Under the pieces are notes generated by a model. The model made no database searches, was not told the origin of the DNA, and saw only the letters and a list, made by a program, of their open reading frames with translations. The translations under genes were made by a program, and so were the position numbers. From Aliishimia sp963678085 (GTDB taxonomy: Bacteria; Pseudomonadota; Alphaproteobacteria; Rhodobacterales; Rhodobacteraceae), in assembly GCA_963678085.1 (NCBI GenBank), contig OY782680.1:558001-622000 (forward strand): a stretch of DNA of 64,000 bases, given 5' to 3'. Numbering within the stretch: position 1 is the first letter of the stretch; each line of letters opens with the position of its first letter. Shown here piece by piece: positions 26,266 through 35,043 of this stretch.

Positions 26266-26706
26266 TTATTGCTGCTTCATCTTGCTCAGCAATGCGGCGC
26301 GTCGGAAAGGTTCTTTGAGTTCGCTTCGATAAGCGCGTAAAAACGTAAAATCCAACCTACGTACATCATATGTTTCTGTATCTTTCCATGCACCACTTGC
26401 ATGCATCTCGCCGATGAACGCACCGTTAGCTTCTAGTGGTTCTCCCGGTTGGAAAATCTTGAAGATTGACCACTTCTGGTTCCTAAAATGCGTAGGAGCG
26501 GAGCCCAGGCGAACACCTCCCCAGTAGCTTTGCGCTGATGCCAAATATGGTTTTTGCAGCCAAAAGGATTTCGGATAGCCCTTTTCCGCAATACTCAGTT
26601 GGAATGTCATCTTGATGTCATCCGCATTGAGATTAAAGTGCCTTGCCAACCTGCCTGTAGTGTATTTGACCAATTGATAGTCTCCGGGTGTCGTTATTCT
26701 TGTCAT
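26266..26706 (-). CDS. Hypothetical protein (shares upstream element with 37814-38269)
   Basis: This 146-aa soluble protein is not recognised. Its interest is the leader: the block at about 26729-26760 closely matches 38297-38331 in front of another unrecognised gene of similar size (151 aa), suggesting common regulation. A ribosome-binding site (AGAGG) precedes the ATG. Confidence 0.55.
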   Translation of the reverse strand: MTRITTPGDYQLVKYTTGRLARHFNLNADDIKMTFQLSIAEKGYPKSFWLQKPYLASAQSYWGGVRLGSAPTHFRNQKWSIFKIFQPGEPLEANGAFIGEMHASGAWKDTETYDVRRLDFTFLRAYRSELKEPFRRAALLSKMKQQ

Positions 26707-26728
26707 TGATTTTCCTCTAATTTCTTAG

Positions 26729-26760
26729 AGTCTGACGCCTTAACCAACGGAAATCATTAT
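26729..26760 (-). promoter_or_regulatory. Shared upstream element, copy 1
   Basis: GAGTCTGACGCCTT on the plus strand is followed after a few variable bases by GGAAATCATTATT. The same block, as GAGTCTGACGCCTT then GGAAAATCATTATT, precedes the gene at 37814-38269. It sits 20-50 bp upstream of both start codons. Confidence 0.5.
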
Positions 26761-26845
26761 TTTTCTCATCTATTTCTTTCTCAGTTTAATGGTCGTCGCT
26801 GTGGTTTGGTTGACCTCAACGAACACGTTGATCTAAGCCTGCGGT

Positions 26846-27574
26846 ATGTTTGAGTTTCGTGATATCCCCACTGATGATCCGGTTTTGGAGACGTCTCCGC
26901 TGGTGCGAGCGTTGGATTTCTTAGCAGCAAAATTCGAAGAGCATCCCAAAGGTATCCCGTTGACCAAATCCTTAGCGTTCAAACGGGACTTGATTGCTGA
27001 GGCCATCGTTGAAATCCAATGGCCCGATTGGACCCAAGCTGAGATTTATCACGGATACATGCCGATCAAGTTGGCGGATGAGCAGCACTTTTTACCGTTC
27101 TGCGACCTGCATGGGTATCTGGTGAATCTAAAGCTAGTGCGCCGATACAAAGGCAAACTCCTACTGAGTAAAACTGGCAAAACCCTGTTCGCGGATCGCT
27201 TCCAACGGTTTCATCGGCTCGCCCAGTACGTGTTGTTTGAGGACCCACATCGTTTGATGATGCGACAACACCATGGGGTGTTTGGGAATTGGGATGTTTG
27301 GCTCAACGTCTTGGATATCGAAACCACCTATGGTGCCAGCGGCCAACATCTCACAGACACGTTCTATGGTGCGGAAGACGAGCCCAATGAGTTTGATCCT
27401 CGCACCAGCAGGTTCCACACACATGTTTTGGAACCGCTCATATATTGTGGGCTGCTGCATGAGAGCCGCGAAAACGGGCGCAAACTCACAGAACGGGTGT
27501 ATTCGAAAACCCAGCTTTGGCAGAAATATCTGAAACTGGATGAAAAACCGCCAATACTGCGGGTTGTTCATTGA
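26846..27574 (+). CDS. Conserved hypothetical protein
   Basis: This 242-aa protein has no recognised motif. The N-terminal half includes PLVRALDFLAAKF and KSLAFKRDLIAEA, and the C-terminal half LIYCGLLHESRENGRK resembles a winged helix. Such proteins occur as accessory genes on mobile elements. Composition is even and the frame is intact. Confidence 0.55.
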   Translation: MFEFRDIPTDDPVLETSPLVRALDFLAAKFEEHPKGIPLTKSLAFKRDLIAEAIVEIQWPDWTQAEIYHGYMPIKLADEQHFLPFCDLHGYLVNLKLVRRYKGKLLLSKTGKTLFADRFQRFHRLAQYVLFEDPHRLMMRQHHGVFGNWDVWLNVLDIETTYGASGQHLTDTFYGAEDEPNEFDPRTSRFHTHVLEPLIYCGLLHESRENGRKLTERVYSKTQLWQKYLKLDEKPPILRVVH

Positions 27575-27714
27575 TCGTCACATGCAAAAAAGTTGAATAA
27601 TTCAACAAATTGAGCATGGGCTTGTCAGGTTGGCGAGCCTCGAGCAGCTCGAACTGGAGCGTCTTCAACCAAGTTGAAAAATAAAAATTCGTCCAAGTTG
27701 GTTGGCCATCAGCT

Positions 27715-28473
27715 TCAAACTTTCCAATATCTGATAGGGTTTTGCACATGGCGAAGACTGTCCATCGCTATGCGTTTGCCACGCTCCCCCACATAGAGCT
27801 CCCAAATTTCATCGGGCGCGGGAGTTCCAGAAAATGCGCAGCGATGGGGCTCTTCAAAAGCAATGTCTGGAAAGTTGGCTTTGGTCGCAGGTTTCCAATG
27901 GTTGGCTTTGAACGCGCCAAGCACCACACCCCGCACAACCGCTAAAACATAATCAGCTTGTTCCGCTCGTTTTTGGCTTATGCGCCAAGAAAACCGTACT
28001 TGTTGGTATAAATCTTCCCGGCCAGAGCTTTCAAACTTGTTCACATTGATCAGCACCAATTTGTGCAAGGGGTCTTGGTCAATCACAGGCAAATCGAATT
28101 TGTCGATGATTTCCTTTGCATGCATGGGGCCACGATCACCAGAACCATGGCCTCCAGCAATATTGGACAACCCAGCATATGCATCGATCAACGCGGCCTC
28201 GACTTCAAAAATTGCGTCCGAAGGAATGCCGTGCCGATGGATCACATGTATTACGTCCAAACCAGAACGGCGAATTTCATGGATGCGCGAGAATTTGACT
28301 GAACTGGCATCTTCGTCATCTTCAAGCTCAAGAGCTGCATCAACGTGATCAAAGACACGGTTGTTCTTGCCCTTGCCCACGTAGAAGGTTTCGCCGTTGC
28401 GAGGGTCTATCAGACGGTACACATAATTGCCGACTTCTTTGCAGACGGCCTCAGAAAATCGCTCTTGTTTCAA
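27715..28473 (-). CDS. GIY-YIG domain protein (LEM-3-like)
   Basis: In this 252-aa protein the N-terminal ~110 residues contain YVYRLIDPRNGETFYVGKG (the GIY-YIG motif as YVY...YVG), then an arginine in KFSRIHEIRRSG and glutamate in FEVEAALID. This matches the LEM-3-like GIY-YIG nuclease group. The C-terminal half (about 150-252) is unrecognised. Family members on islands are suspected defence or DNA-processing nucleases; the role here is unknown. Confidence 0.7.
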   Translation of the reverse strand: MKQERFSEAVCKEVGNYVYRLIDPRNGETFYVGKGKNNRVFDHVDAALELEDDEDASSVKFSRIHEIRRSGLDVIHVIHRHGIPSDAIFEVEAALIDAYAGLSNIAGGHGSGDRGPMHAKEIIDKFDLPVIDQDPLHKLVLINVNKFESSGREDLYQQVRFSWRISQKRAEQADYVLAVVRGVVLGAFKANHWKPATKANFPDIAFEEPHRCAFSGTPAPDEIWELYVGERGKRIAMDSLRHVQNPIRYWKV

Positions 28474-28518
28474 TGCTTATACTTTCGACTTATCAGAAAT
28501 TTTTGATCATCGGACTAT

Positions 28519-28869
28519 TCAGGTCTTGTTGGGGTCATCTTCCCGTAGAACCTGACCCAGCTTCAGCAGCAAATTGAGCTGTCGATCATCCATTTCTGCA
28601 ATCATGGTGTTCAGCTGCATGAGCAGCCGCTGGCGGGCATCTGATACATCCTCATGATCAACCTCAAAGAACTCCCGCATGGGCAGCCCCAACACATTCG
28701 CGATGTCGTAGAGTGTGGAAAAGTTGGGCGCAGTTTTACCACGCTCGATGTTGGATATGGTCTCGAACGCTTTGTCGATGGCTTCTGCCAGTTGAGCCTG
28801 TGTGAGGCCTTTTTGGGTTCTTGCTGCTTTCACACGCAACCCGATGTTTTGCTTCAACTGCTTGCTCAT
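28519..28869 (-). CDS. XRE-family transcriptional regulator
   Basis: This 116-aa protein has a helix-turn-helix at about residues 10-65 (GLRVKAARTQKGLTQAQLAE then FETISNIERGKTAPN). The C-terminus is helical and probably dimerises. It diverges from a 50-aa gene across an intergenic region with a perfect palindrome at 28938-28952, the likely operator. Confidence 0.8.
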   Translation of the reverse strand: MSKQLKQNIGLRVKAARTQKGLTQAQLAEAIDKAFETISNIERGKTAPNFSTLYDIANVLGLPMREFFEVDHEDVSDARQRLLMQLNTMIAEMDDRQLNLLLKLGQVLREDDPNKT

Positions 28870-28937
28870 AGCGCGATCTATAAAGCCGTGTAAAGTTCTT
28901 GCCCATGTAATGAGGTTTCGCTTATTGCTGCTGAAGT

Positions 28938-28952
28938 CGGCTCTTAGAGCCG
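28938..28952. promoter_or_regulatory. Palindromic operator between XRE gene and small ORF
   Basis: CGGCTCTTAGAGCCG is a perfect inverted repeat of 7-bp arms between divergent genes. A related half-site TTCGGCTC follows about 15 bp on. It is probably the XRE regulator's binding site. Confidence 0.45.
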
Positions 28953-28998
28953 ATTATTCAAAAGTGGTTCGGCTCAAGAAGCCAAATGGGAGAGCAAG

Positions 28999-29151
28999 AT
29001 GAAAACTTGGAAAGCGCGTGTGAAGCCAGCGGGATCGGGTGCATCGATGGAGGTGCAAGTGCAGGCGAAAAGCTACTTTGATGCCAAGGCGATGTTGGAG
29101 GCCCAGTATGGCAAGGGCTCGATAACCAATATGCCCATGGAAGTACGCTAG
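28999..29151 (+). CDS. Small conserved protein (50 aa)
   Basis: The frame begins MKTWKARVKPAGSGASMEV and ends MPMEVR; GGGAGAGC precedes the ATG. The pattern of a basic N-terminal strand followed by a helix (YFDAKAMLEAQYGKG) is typical of small alphaproteobacterial plasmid proteins. Its stop (TAG) directly abuts the TTG start of the next frame. The function is unknown. Confidence 0.55.
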   Translation: MKTWKARVKPAGSGASMEVQVQAKSYFDAKAMLEAQYGKGSITNMPMEVR

Positions 29152-29355
29152 TTGGCATTGCTGGCTGCTGCCATTATCGGCCTGTTCCTACTGCTGGGTT
29201 TGCACCTATTGGGAACGGGCCTTCGCACCCCAAAGTGGTTGGTGCTGCTGGCGATATTGATCGGTCTTTTATACGTGTTTGCAGCCTCAGTGTCTCGTAC
29301 GGCAAAATTTCAATCACTTTCACAAAGTCACCAAGCTCACACCCAATGCGATTAA
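29152..29355 (+). CDS. Small membrane protein
   Basis: This 67-aa protein has two strongly hydrophobic segments (residues 2-22 and 29-45). It starts with TTG immediately after the preceding stop codon, so expression would depend on coupling. It overlaps the first 10 bp of the lyase gene. Confidence 0.45.
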   Translation: MALLAAAIIGLFLLLGLHLLGTGLRTPKWLVLLAILIGLLYVFAASVSRTAKFQSLSQSHQAHTQCD

Positions 29356-30302
29356 AGAAATTTCTGGCTTTAACCATCGCGGCATCGGTGCTGTCAGCAC
29401 CAGTTGATGCGAGGCCAAAAGATACCAACTGGCCCAAAAGCCAATGGCATAAGGACATGCGTTATGACCGCAATCAAGGGTTCACACGAAGAGACTGGAA
29501 CGGCAGTGGCACCAAATTGCCCCATCAGTTCAACATCGTCGGCGCGCCATATCCTGTTCGCTATGGAACGCATGCGGAACGATTTGAGGTTCGGCCCAAT
29601 GACGACAATGCCATGGGGGATCTCAGCGTTTCCACAGGAAATCGCAGTGAACTCACTCAGAGACCCAGCAAACACAATGCGCGGATCGGAGAAGATGCTT
29701 GGTTTGGTTGGAGTTTCTACCACGAAAACTTGCCCAGCGGACTAAGCCACAAACATGGCTGGGGACCAAAGCTGGGGCAGTGGAAAACTGACTTGGACGC
29801 GCCGCCTGTTATTGAGTTTTCTCCGGTGTATGATGGTCGATCCGAGGGAACGCATATCGGCGTGAATTTGCATGATTTGGAGTTGGCGCGTGGTCGTGAC
29901 TGGTCCCGCGCAAACCGATTTGGCTACGTCTGCACGTTGTTTGGCATCCGCCAATCTAGAAACCGCTGGACTGACATCGTCGTTAACACCAATTTCGGCG
30001 ACGATGCCAATGGATACTTGCGGGTTTGGATCAACGGTAAACTCAAGTGTGATTATCGAGGTCAAATCGTTGTCACACCAGTAGATCGCTTTCGCAGCAA
30101 TGGTGTTCGCAACCATGGTCCCATATTCAAACGCGGCTATTGGAACGGCCATAAAAGTTGGCCATCCAAATGGCTCAAAAACTATCCAAGCAAGCCAATT
30201 CCAACATTCATCGTGTATTATGATGAATGGCGACAGGGAACTTCGCGGGAGCAAGTGGATGTACGCATGTTGGAACAAGCGGGTGCCAAACCCGTGGATT
30301 GA
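29346..30302 (+). CDS. Secreted heparin-lyase-I-fold polysaccharide lyase
   Basis: This 318-aa protein has a signal peptide (MRLKKFLALTIAASVLSAP, cleavage near VDA-RP). The mature part has the PF14099-like jelly-roll pattern: HAERFEVRPNDD, then a conserved NRSELTQR, then a GEDAWFGWSFY strand, and YLRVWINGKL late in the fold. Family members are found among alginate, glucuronan and heparin lyases, so an uronate-containing glycan is the likely substrate. The ATG at 29346 was chosen for the signal peptide. A lyase on the same element as apionate genes is notable, but linkage of function is unproven. Confidence 0.7.
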   Translation: MRLKKFLALTIAASVLSAPVDARPKDTNWPKSQWHKDMRYDRNQGFTRRDWNGSGTKLPHQFNIVGAPYPVRYGTHAERFEVRPNDDNAMGDLSVSTGNRSELTQRPSKHNARIGEDAWFGWSFYHENLPSGLSHKHGWGPKLGQWKTDLDAPPVIEFSPVYDGRSEGTHIGVNLHDLELARGRDWSRANRFGYVCTLFGIRQSRNRWTDIVVNTNFGDDANGYLRVWINGKLKCDYRGQIVVTPVDRFRSNGVRNHGPIFKRGYWNGHKSWPSKWLKNYPSKPIPTFIVYYDEWRQGTSREQVDVRMLEQAGAKPVD

Positions 30303-31180
30303 ATGAGTAAGAACTGTTCAAAAATTTCCCACGGAAAGTTTTCGGGAAAATTTTCCCAGGAAAATCCATTTTTGGGCATCCAGCAGTGTTGGGTGCTCAC
30401 CGTTGGTGGCAGGAAAATATATCACTGATTTCATTGAATGATTTTCTTTAAAACTTGATCTATTCAACTTTTCGCGCCTGCAACTGCCGTCATAATGGTT
30501 TCGCTTGGGCTCACATGATCGCCGTTTTCCGGGATTTCCATTGGGGGATTATTGGCTTTGATCTCCTTGGCATTCAATGATCACACATTGGGTTCTCCCA
30601 ACTCCAAAATGGGTGAAACCAACAAAGCCAAGCAGGTGTGCCGATGGCGCAAGCCAGAGGTGTGACCTGTGTTGGATTTGGTAGACAACTGCGTGAGCGC
30701 AGGTGTTGCCCGTCAGGGCATTTTCGTTGGATGTGATGATCAAGGAGACATCTGGGGCTTCACCCCATATGTGATCCAAACCCGCGCAGTTTGTTGCAGT
30801 CATCGCTGACGCTCTTCTGCCAAACAGCTTGGTTTGGTTTTTCTTCTTTTCGTTTTTTGGGATTTCCAATGAACCAGGTGCAACAAAAAACACTTTATAT
30901 AAGAAAAGATATTGCACCAACTGAAGCTCAATGAATTCGCCATGACGGCTGTTGCGCCAAGCCAATTTGCCCACAACCGACTAAAACAGCCAAACTTGCG
31001 CCGTCAATCACATAAATACTTATGGGTGTTGGCAAAATTTTGATTTGTTTTGTTGCCCGCATTGTTGTCACTGGGGCGGTTCCTTGGGATCGCCCCAAAT
31101 CTTAGCCTGAAACTAAATTGTCTCGAACCCGAGAGTTTCAAATTCATAAATAGCTCTGACAACATTTTCGGAGCTAACAG
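30303..31180. other. Long intergenic region
   Basis: About 880 bp. It begins with the second TTTCC/GGAAA hairpin repeat (30322-30367). A minus-strand frame at 30549-30974 is open, but its composition and lack of a good ribosome-binding site make it doubtful. The end lies just before the P-loop gene and may hold its promoter. Confidence 0.4.
30322..30367. repeat. TTTCC-GGAAA hairpin repeat, copy 2
   Basis: TTTCCCACGGAAAGTTTTC is followed by GGGAAAATTTTCCC, a near-perfect palindrome. The first unit matches copy 1 at 25575-25595 almost exactly. It lies 20 bp after the lyase stop and could act as terminator. Confidence 0.5.
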
Positions 31181-32851
31181 ATGAAACCTAAACCAAAAAT
31201 TTACGCGGTGAATGCACCTGCTGGCAGTGGTAAAACCTACCAAGCCATCAGATATGCCCTTGTTGAAGCGGCCACCAAGAAGCAGAAAACGGTGATCGTT
31301 TTCAAGTCCATCGAACTGCTGAGACAAGCTCAGTCTGATGCGAATGCCATGGCCGTCAGCTTGAAGCTGAGCGTGCAGGTCCACGCGCTGCATTCGCTCA
31401 CCTCTCAGAGCAGCGAAACCTATGTGCCCGTTGGCAGCCAAATCCAAACGCACCTCAGCCAATCCCGTTTGGGCGATGGCGAAATTCTGATGATCACTGA
31501 AGCCGCCTACATGGGCCTTCAACATTGGCCAAATCGATGGATGTGGAGCTGCATATTCGATGAAATCCCGTTCATTACACCTGCGCATCAGTTGAATGTT
31601 CCTGACAATCACCATTTGCTGACAGATCATCTCCAACTGGTTGAACCGGAAGCCGAATACAGTAGGTTGGTTGCAACCGCTGACAGCAAATCGATCCTGC
31701 AACGCTATGCGGAAAACCCATCAAAGGATCAAATCAGCGATGTGCTCAGCAGTGTGGCGCGTCATGTTGTGAGCCCATGCTTTGAAACGTATGTGCGAGT
31801 TGAGCAATATAGGCGGGTCAAAACCGGAAATTGTGACCCTGGTGCAAGACAGTTGGAGACTTTCTCGCTGCTTCAGCCATCCGTGCTTGGCACTGGCGAT
31901 GAACGGACATTTCGGAACGCAGCAGACCAAATGCAAACCTGCTATGATCTTTTTGACAAAGTGATCATCATGGGTGCGTCTTTTTCTTCCAGCATGTTGG
32001 GGTTGGTTTGGCCTGCAATGGACTTGGAGTTTGAGCCCTTTCCACGAATTGAAGATCATCTCCGCTATACCGAACATACCTGTGGTTCCCGTTTGACCAT
32101 CAAATTTGTGTTCGAAGCCAGATGGTCCAAATATCTTCGTGACAAGATTAGTAGATTTGAGCAGCAGGACCGCAAAAACCTCGATATCTTCACAGAAGTG
32201 ATCCTACGTGAGCTTGGCGGTTCTTTCGCTTATTTGGTCAACAAAGATATCGCGGATCAAATGCGCCAGCGTTTTTTGGGTGTCCAAGCCAAACAGCTTC
32301 CCAATGCGCCATGGGGTCTCAATATGTACCAGAGCATGCATGCGGTGGTGGTGATGGCGGCACTGAACCCAACACCATCTCATGTGAAGTTTCTTTGTGC
32401 ATTGGGTCTCCAAGGAGACCTCATTCGGGATGCTCTGTTCCATGCGCAGATTTATCAGGCAGTGATGCGCTGCAGCTTGGGCAACCCTTTGAGCAAAGAA
32501 CCTGTCACTGTTTTGTTGCCAGATCGCATGTCGGCAGAAGCTCTTGGTCGGATGTTTCCTGGTTGTCAGGTTGAAAAACTGGATTTGGACTTGGTTGAAC
32601 CCGAACCGGCTCGTGGTGGCAGACCAAAATTGGAAGAACCCAAATCAACCAAGCGGGTTTTGCGAGAAACACGCAAACGCAAAAGGGCATTGGACAAAGA
32701 GATCAAACGGATCAAAGCAGGTGGCGCTGTGGATGTGCCATTGATGGAAAAATTCAAACAGGAGTGCCGTTCCAACAACAGCAGTTGGATCAAACTAAAG
32801 CAGTTGGTCGCTCAAAACCAAAAAAACAACGGGTCTGAACCTGCTGGATAA
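31181..32851 (+). CDS. P-loop helicase-like protein (DEAD-like)
   Basis: In this 556-aa protein Walker A APAGSGKT lies at residues 12-19 and Walker B IFDEIPF near 125. VNKDIADQMRQRF and AVMRCSLGN in the second half correspond to a second RecA-like domain. The C-terminus is basic and coiled (KRVLRETRKRKRALDKEIKR), suggesting nucleic acid binding. It could be a replication or conjugative helicase of a plasmid-derived segment. It is followed 26 bp on by a DUF6626-like gene. Confidence 0.6.
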   Translation: MKPKPKIYAVNAPAGSGKTYQAIRYALVEAATKKQKTVIVFKSIELLRQAQSDANAMAVSLKLSVQVHALHSLTSQSSETYVPVGSQIQTHLSQSRLGDGEILMITEAAYMGLQHWPNRWMWSCIFDEIPFITPAHQLNVPDNHHLLTDHLQLVEPEAEYSRLVATADSKSILQRYAENPSKDQISDVLSSVARHVVSPCFETYVRVEQYRRVKTGNCDPGARQLETFSLLQPSVLGTGDERTFRNAADQMQTCYDLFDKVIIMGASFSSSMLGLVWPAMDLEFEPFPRIEDHLRYTEHTCGSRLTIKFVFEARWSKYLRDKISRFEQQDRKNLDIFTEVILRELGGSFAYLVNKDIADQMRQRFLGVQAKQLPNAPWGLNMYQSMHAVVVMAALNPTPSHVKFLCALGLQGDLIRDALFHAQIYQAVMRCSLGNPLSKEPVTVLLPDRMSAEALGRMFPGCQVEKLDLDLVEPEPARGGRPKLEEPKSTKRVLRETRKRKRALDKEIKRIKAGGAVDVPLMEKFKQECRSNNSSWIKLKQLVAQNQKNNGSEPAG

Positions 32852-32877
32852 ATAGTTGAGCAGCAAAGGAAACCCTT

Positions 32878-33267
32878 ATGAGATATAACGAATATGCCGA
32901 CGGAAGCATTTTGCAGGACGCCTTCCACATTTACCGCCGCAACAACATCACCCGTTCCCAAACCGCGTTTTCTCGGCGCATCCTGGGCATGAAGCCATCC
33001 TATTATTCCTGTATGGTAAGCCGTCGTCGCCAACCCAGCGTGCGAGTGTTGGAAACGCTGTTATCAGTGACCACGACCATCATGGGCACGTTTTTGGGAA
33101 ACCCACATTTCCGCCAACCCTATGCGGAAAATCTGAACGCCGCTTATGATGAGCTGGATCAATTGATTGCCAAGGTGCGGATGGAGATCAACTTCATTCA
33201 AGCGAAAACCCGAAAATGGGCGAAGGACGAGACGCAAGTGGATGCTTCAGTTGAACAACGTATTTAG
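32878..33267 (+). CDS. DUF6626-like small protein
   Basis: This 129-aa protein contains RRNNITRSQTAFSRRILGMK and YYSCMVSRRRQPSVRVLETL, a helix-turn-helix-like region of the kind found in DUF6626. It is rich in arginine. The gene likely shares a transcript with the helicase-like gene. The role is unknown. Confidence 0.55.
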   Translation: MRYNEYADGSILQDAFHIYRRNNITRSQTAFSRRILGMKPSYYSCMVSRRRQPSVRVLETLLSVTTTIMGTFLGNPHFRQPYAENLNAAYDELDQLIAKVRMEINFIQAKTRKWAKDETQVDASVEQRI

Positions 33268-33331
33268 GATTTTGGTCGTAACTTCAATGTGATGGCATTA
33301 GCTGATCTCAGCATGTTGCAAACCAAAGGTC

Positions 33332-33796
33332 ATGCTGATGTCTCATCTATCCCAACTTTCCCTCACGAATAGCTCGCCCAAGGAACCGGTATCACCGGTT
33401 GCCAAAAAGCGGCTGAACCTGCTTCGCAAGCTACAGCTGTAAATTGAAGCCGCTGAAGCCGAGCTCAAAGATGAAGAATTCCTCGAAGAAGTCACCAAGT
33501 GGCTGCGTGCTGAGGATGGCGAACGTGAAAAGACTGTGGAAAAGCGTCCCGTTCGCAAATGGTGGTGGCAACATCACACAGGTGCTTGGATGCTCACACT
33601 GAAGGATGGCGCAAAGGATTTGCCGTTGGGCGAAAACAGCGCATCGATTGAAGTGGGAGAAATTTCCAACTTGGTTGATGTGCTGCAAACGGTGAAGTCC
33701 GCAGTTTTGGCGGGTGAACTGGACCCAGCTTTGGAAGCGATGGTGAAGCCGCGTGCTAAGAACTCGAAGAAACCCATTGGCGCGCCAAAAGGGTAA
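33332..33796 (+). pseudogene. DUF6641-like gene with premature stop
   Basis: From ATG 33332 (or 33338) the frame runs 36 codons to TAA at 33440-33442, then continues in the same frame without further stops to 33796. The combined protein matches DUF6641 in layout: SPVAKKRLNLLRKLQ, then the WWW motif, then a NSASIEV strand and TVKSAVLAGELDPALEA helix. A single change such as CAA to TAA would explain the stop. Translation of the second half could restart at GTG 33536. Confidence 0.6.
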
Positions 33797-33811
33797 ACTT
33801 CCAATATGTGT

Positions 33812-33842
33812 GTGAAAGCCGCTGGTTCGCGCCAGCGGCTTT
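33812..33842 (+). terminator. Terminator hairpin after the DUF6641-like gene
   Basis: AAAGCCGCTGG, a loop of six, CCAGCGGCTTT forms an 11-bp stem. It belongs to a ~60-bp block (33786-33848) repeated after brnA (34432-34495). Confidence 0.6.
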
Positions 33843-33916
33843 CCAGTTTGGCCGCAGAGTGCTTGGTCAAGCCCAGTTGCATTGACGCAGTCTCAACTTA
33901 TTTGTAGTAACAATAA

Positions 33917-34189
33917 ATGAAGATCGAGTTTGATCCAGCAAAACGAGATGCAACCTTAGAGCATCGCGGTTTGGACATGGCCGATGCGGGTGATGTCTTT
34001 GAGGGTGCCCATATCACCTTCGAAGATACTCGGTACGCGTATGGTGAACACAGGTATCTAACCTTTGGGCACCTGCGAGAACGGTTGGTTTTGTTGGCAT
34101 GGACCCAAAGGGGCGATGCCATTCGGATCATCAGCATGAGGAAAGCCAATGAGCGTGAACAAAAAAGATATGGTCACAGATTGGGTTGA
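33917..34189 (+). CDS. brnT: BrnT toxin
   Basis: This 90-aa RelE-like ribonuclease toxin begins MKIEFDPAKRDATLEHRGLD and contains DVFEGAHITFEDTRYAYGE, GHLRERLVLLAW and the IRIISMRKANERE tail with the conserved arginine and glutamate. BrnT cleaves RNA and is neutralised by BrnA. It overlaps brnA by 41 bp. It is complete. Confidence 0.9.
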   Translation: MKIEFDPAKRDATLEHRGLDMADAGDVFEGAHITFEDTRYAYGEHRYLTFGHLRERLVLLAWTQRGDAIRIISMRKANEREQKRYGHRLG

Positions 34190-34409
34190 TCCCGATGAAA
34201 TCCCCGATTTGTCCACGGATGAATGGGCCGAAACCATTGATGCTGCCCCTGTGCAACGCGGCAGACCCAAGCTGCCTGTGACCAAAGTGTCCACCACCAT
34301 TCGTTTGGACCCTGATGTGATCGATGCTTTTAAGAAAGATGGGGCTGGTTGGCAAAGTCGTATCAACGATGCGCTTCGAAAAGCCGCTGGATTGCCTGAT
34401 AGCGTTTAG
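34149..34409 (+). CDS. brnA: BrnA antitoxin
   Basis: This 86-aa antitoxin has an acidic N-terminal region (DPDEIPDLSTDEW) and a C-terminal ribbon-helix-helix domain (TKVSTTIRLDPDVIDAFKKD, then GWQSRINDALRKA). BrnA dimers bind BrnT and repress the operon. It overlaps brnT, as usual for this module. Confidence 0.9.
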   Translation: MSVNKKDMVTDWVDPDEIPDLSTDEWAETIDAAPVQRGRPKLPVTKVSTTIRLDPDVIDAFKKDGAGWQSRINDALRKAAGLPDSV

Positions 34410-34457
34410 CTCAAAGAGGCCCGCTGACACGCCAAAAAGGTAGACCTCCAACACATG

Positions 34458-34490
34458 GTGTGAAAGCCGTTGGTTCACGCCAGCGGCTTT
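34458..34490 (+). terminator. Terminator hairpin after brnA (repeat of 33812 copy)
   Basis: AAAGCCG(C/T)TGG ... CCAGCGGCTTT forms the same stem as at 33812, with one G-T pair. The flanking ~60 bp are also similar, so this is a duplicated terminator unit. Confidence 0.6.
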
Positions 34491-34501
34491 CCTATTGGGT
34501 C

Positions 34502-34855
34502 TCAGGCGGCATCAGCGTATTGGATCACCGCGCCATTCTCGGCATCTTCCAACACGCGCACTTCCCAAGTGCGGCCTGGGTATTTTTGAACCAGCTTTTC
34601 CAGCAGGGTTTCACCCAGTCGTTCCAAACTGGTGTCACCAACAGCATGACGATCACCGGGCCACAAAGAACGACAAAACTCTCGAAGTTCAAAATATTCG
34701 ATCTCACGATCCGCGTGATGCACATTCACACGCACTGAAAACGTGACGCGATGCCGATGCTGTTGGCCCAAAAACACGGCCTGGGTGACATCTCCATGAA
34801 TGATGTCCCGCTGAAAGCTCACTTCCACAGAACGGCTGATTTTAGATTGGTCCAT
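34502..34855 (-). CDS. Divergent 6-pyruvoyl-tetrahydropterin synthase/QueD-like protein
   Basis: In this 117-aa protein the pattern HRHRVTFSVRV resembles the HxH zinc-binding strand of the family. IEYFELREFCRSL corresponds to the dF..L helix, TSLERLGETLLEKL to the PT.E.L helix, and VRVLEDAENGAVIQY to the final strand. The third zinc histidine may be the one in RDIIHG. The ATG at 34855 is chosen because a perfect AAGGAGG precedes it; a longer frame to 34954 exists. Enzyme function is uncertain. Confidence 0.5.
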   Translation of the reverse strand: MDQSKISRSVEVSFQRDIIHGDVTQAVFLGQQHRHRVTFSVRVNVHHADREIEYFELREFCRSLWPGDRHAVGDTSLERLGETLLEKLVQKYPGRTWEVRVLEDAENGAVIQYADAA

Positions 34856-35043
34856 TGGATCCTCCTTGGTTGATGCCAAAGCAGTGAACCAAGTTGGCGG
34901 ACCTTCGAAGACTTTGTTTTTGCGCACCTCTACCTTGCACCCATAATGGTTCATGAAACCTGTGTAAAAACCATTTCTTGAGCTCGTTCTGTGAATGCGG
35001 TGGCTTTATGCGAACAATGAGATCAATCAACAACGAGCACAAA

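Noticed and set aside
30549..30974. 141-aa minus-strand frame in the long intergenic gap
   Set aside because: Start codons lack a good ribosome-binding site and the sequence is not recognisable; left as non-coding, though a small gene cannot be excluded.
31004..31702. 232-aa minus-strand frame opposite the P-loop gene
   Set aside because: It overlaps the Walker A coding region of a convincing helicase-like gene and shows no motif.
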